This document shows, in pieces, positions 63,675-64,000 of a stretch of DNA of 64,000 nt. Positions within the stretch are counted from its first letter, which is position 1. Every line of letters begins with the position of its first letter. The notes beneath the pieces were generated by a model. The model searched no databases. It was not told where the DNA came from and saw only the letters and a program-made list of their open reading frames with translations. Source of the DNA: an uncultured Poribacteria bacterium (lineage in GTDB: Bacteria; Poribacteria; WGA-4E; WGA-3G); assembly GCA_951828385.1 (NCBI GenBank), contig OX639973.1, positions 62,001 through 126,000 on the forward strand, in the 5' to 3' direction. A program made the translations under genes and the position numbers.

Positions 63675-64000
63675 TTATTTTTTATTCCGATCTCTCGTCC
63701 GCAGTCGTTCGGATCTCGACCTCGGTGAAGTCACACTGCGTGAACTTTGCGACCGCCGATTTCCAAGCCGTAAATCGCCTTTTTTGTAAGTCCGCCGTGA
63801 AAGCGGTGTATATCGACTTCCTCCACCGTGATACCGACGATAGACGTTTCTATACGGGTAATAGCCTCTATAGTAACGGGAATACGGCGCATGGTAACCA
63901 TAATAATAGCCGTATCCATAAAAAGGACGATACGGATAATACCCAACCGGTGGATATGCGTAATACGGATACGCGACATAAGGCGACCAATAGGTATCGT
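63675..64000 (-). CDS. Tyr/Gly/Arg-rich protein, C-terminal part, 5' end outside window
   Basis: Open minus-strand frame from the window edge to TAA at 63675, 107 residues with no Met. The first half is extremely Tyr- and Pro/Gly-rich (YWSPYVAYPYYAYPPVGYYP, FYGYGYYYGYHAPYSRYY); the second half is basic (LSRRTYKKGDLRLGNRRSQS, RSRSERLRTRDRNKK). Low-complexity regions of this kind occur at the ends of bacterial envelope proteins and lipoproteins. Function unknown. Probably co-transcribed with the outer-membrane protein gene. The frame with a Met in this stretch is a shadow. Confidence 0.65.
   Translation of the reverse strand, partial: DTYWSPYVAYPYYAYPPVGYYPYRPFYGYGYYYGYHAPYSRYYRGYYPYRNVYRRYHGGGSRYTPLSRRTYKKGDLRLGNRRSQSSRSVTSPRSRSERLRTRDRNKK

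Noticed and set aside
63731-63979. 82-codon minus-strand frame at the right end
   Set aside because: Another frame, open from the edge to 63675 with strong Tyr/Gly bias and no break, is far more convincing.

Overview
This looks like the chromosome of an uncultured bacterium. The mix of SMP-30, ThuA, TolB-like and LamG proteins, tandem lipoproteins, many insertion sequences and sigma-factor/propeller fusions is reminiscent of Candidatus Poribacteria. That is an inference from gene content, not a database match. The right third is a complete bacterial str/S10/spc/alpha ribosomal region and sets the genomic context firmly as a chromosome.

Layout. 1-1.2 kb: 3' part of an IS200/IS605 TnpB. 1.4-3.6 kb: SMP-30 lactonase, dUTPase and thymidylate synthase. 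3.6-8.4 kb: three tandem paralogous lipoprotein genes. The first is split by an IS5-family element and the second by an IS4/IS701-like element. Excising each IS with one copy of its target duplication restores two open reading frames of exactly the same length (816 nt). 8.4-11.6 kb: a nested-palindrome element, a helix-turn-helix-like protein, DHFR, a ThuA-like protein and NagA.

11.6-42.1 kb is a 30.5-kb island. A perfect 47-bp direct repeat of the nagA 3' end sits at each border (11555-11601 and 42062-42108). At the right copy the nagA frame meets a stop immediately, so the ancestral order was probably nagA followed directly by the rpsL promoter. Inside are two full cassettes and one decayed cassette of what I interpret as an undescribed glycopeptide (RiPP-like) system. 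It has four secreted cysteine-rich precursor peptides (4, 6, 8 and 8 Cys in the predicted core) with prepilin-like leaders. Five GT4 glycosyltransferases carry an N-terminal PqqD-like (RiPP recognition) domain. Two intact A24 prepilin-peptidase-like proteases and one truncated copy are present, with a methyltransferase and two metallophosphoesterase/tetraheme-cytochrome/thioredoxin fusions. HddA- and HddC-like GDP-heptose enzymes and a phosphohexomutase could supply sugar. A membrane-anchored ECF sigma factor with an extracytoplasmic Asp-box propeller could act as sensor and regulator. An upstream element, TGCACG-N22-TTTAA, is shared with exact spacing by the sigma gene, the first glycosyltransferase and the second redox fusion, which suggests one regulon.

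42.1-62.3 kb: a consensus sigma-70 promoter, then rpsL-rpsG-fusA-tuf, a terminator, and rpsJ through rplQ. rpmD is absent, as are adk, map and infA, and long-hairpin repeats lie between several genes. A terminator at 62.3 kb separates rplQ from a convergent outer-membrane protein gene and a partial Tyr-rich protein gene on the minus strand.

Proposed working of the island: the RRE domains recruit precursor leaders, GT4 enzymes glycosylate the core from a GDP-heptose-type donor, the A24 peptidase cuts the leader at the membrane, and the cytochrome/thioredoxin protein sets the thiol state outside the membrane. All of this is inferred from sequence and neighbourhood and needs biochemical proof.
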